Shown here one piece after another: positions 5,653 to 5,901 of a stretch of DNA of 5,901 nt. The stretch is from an uncultured Burkholderiales bacterium (GTDB taxonomy: Bacteria; Pseudomonadota; Gammaproteobacteria; Burkholderiales; Burkholderiaceae_E): the NCBI GenBank assembly GCA_903898725.1, contig CAIUGQ010000272.1, positions 1-5,901 on the forward strand, read 5' to 3'. The translations under genes and the position numbers were made by a program. The notes beneath the pieces were generated by a model, which worked only from the letters and a program-made list of their open reading frames with translations, made no database searches and had not been told where the DNA came from. Position 1 is the first letter of the stretch, and each line of letters starts with the position of its first letter.

Positions 5653-5901
5653 TCAGGCGGCCCGGATCGCGGCGCTCGCCCGGGCCAGCGCCTCGCGGCC
5701 CTGCCTCAGGATCGCCGCCTTCCAGTCGTCGGTGTCGACGAAGAACGCCCCGAGCATCGCCTCGCGGGCCTGCGCGCGGGCCGCGTCATCCTGCGGGGCG
5801 TGGGCGGCGCCCCAGTGGTCGAAGCGCAGCGCGTCGCGCACCCCATCCATCGGCACCGGGCCGTACTCCAGCGCGATCGCGGCCCGCGCGGTCCCCGGGC
5901 A
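5653..5901 (-). CDS. DUF2817 (M14 carboxypeptidase-like) protein, C-terminal part
   Basis: Only the last 82 residues are in the window, because the frame runs open through the right edge. A GTG at 5854-5856 could serve as a start but is almost certainly internal, since family-like sequence continues upstream of it. The visible part begins CPGTARAAIALEYGPVPMDG and continues with a segment containing ALRFDHWGAAHAPQDD, an AFFVDTDDWKAAIL block and a terminal alanine-rich helix. The LEYG followed by an ALR-DHW segment is characteristic of DUF2817 proteins, which relate to zinc carboxypeptidases of the M14 clan. The Glu in LEYG is probably the counterpart of the catalytic glutamate, a family-level inference. 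The zinc ligands would lie outside the window. It converges on the unknown cassette and is probably unrelated to it. Confidence 0.75.
   Translation of the reverse strand, partial: CPGTARAAIALEYGPVPMDGVRDALRFDHWGAAHAPQDDAARAQAREAMLGAFFVDTDDWKAAILRQGREALARASAAIRAA

Overview
The window is very GC-rich, with G or C at almost every third codon position, and reads as chromosomal DNA of a high-GC proteobacterium. The proteins suggest Burkholderiales or a related betaproteobacterial group, but that is an impression from family resemblance and not a demonstrated placement. Coding density is high. Six complete genes lie on the + strand and one partial gene enters from the right on the - strand. No tRNA, rRNA, CRISPR array or insertion sequence was seen.

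Layout: (1) 1-118 is a non-coding leader with a G-quadruplex motif and a plausible sigma70-type promoter. (2) 119-1416 holds a KDPG/KHG aldolase (eda-like) whose stop overlaps the start of an orphan NarL/LuxR-type response regulator (ATGA overlap). (3) 1417-1465 is a short gap with a perfect 7-bp-arm dyad next to a -10-like hexamer. (4) 1466-4258 is an NMT1/SsuA/TauA-class ABC importer: ATPase, permease (ATGA overlap), then periplasmic binding protein. The permease and binding-protein genes are separated by a 12-bp tandem repeat that is a canonical G-quadruplex motif on the - strand. The substrate cannot be read from the sequence. (5) 4259-4333 is the only AT-rich stretch (28 of 75 bases are G/C). 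It carries a -10 hexamer overlapped by a perfect 17-bp palindrome. (6) 4334-5559 is a two-gene, translationally coupled cassette: a TIGR04255-type protein of unknown function and a small uncharacterised partner. (7) 5560-5652 is a convergent intergenic gap with a GC-rich hairpin. (8) 5653-5901 (-) is the C-terminus of a DUF2817 (M14 carboxypeptidase-like) protein.

Functionally, the left part combines sugar-acid catabolism with a regulator, and the middle is a complete solute importer. The right cassette is the best candidate for an undescribed system. It is a sporadically distributed unknown family paired with a second unknown, under its own operator-like promoter. At two gene starts (1466 and 4334) a -10-like hexamer sits exactly at -12 to -7 relative to the ATG, with no Shine-Dalgarno sequence, which predicts leaderless mRNAs.
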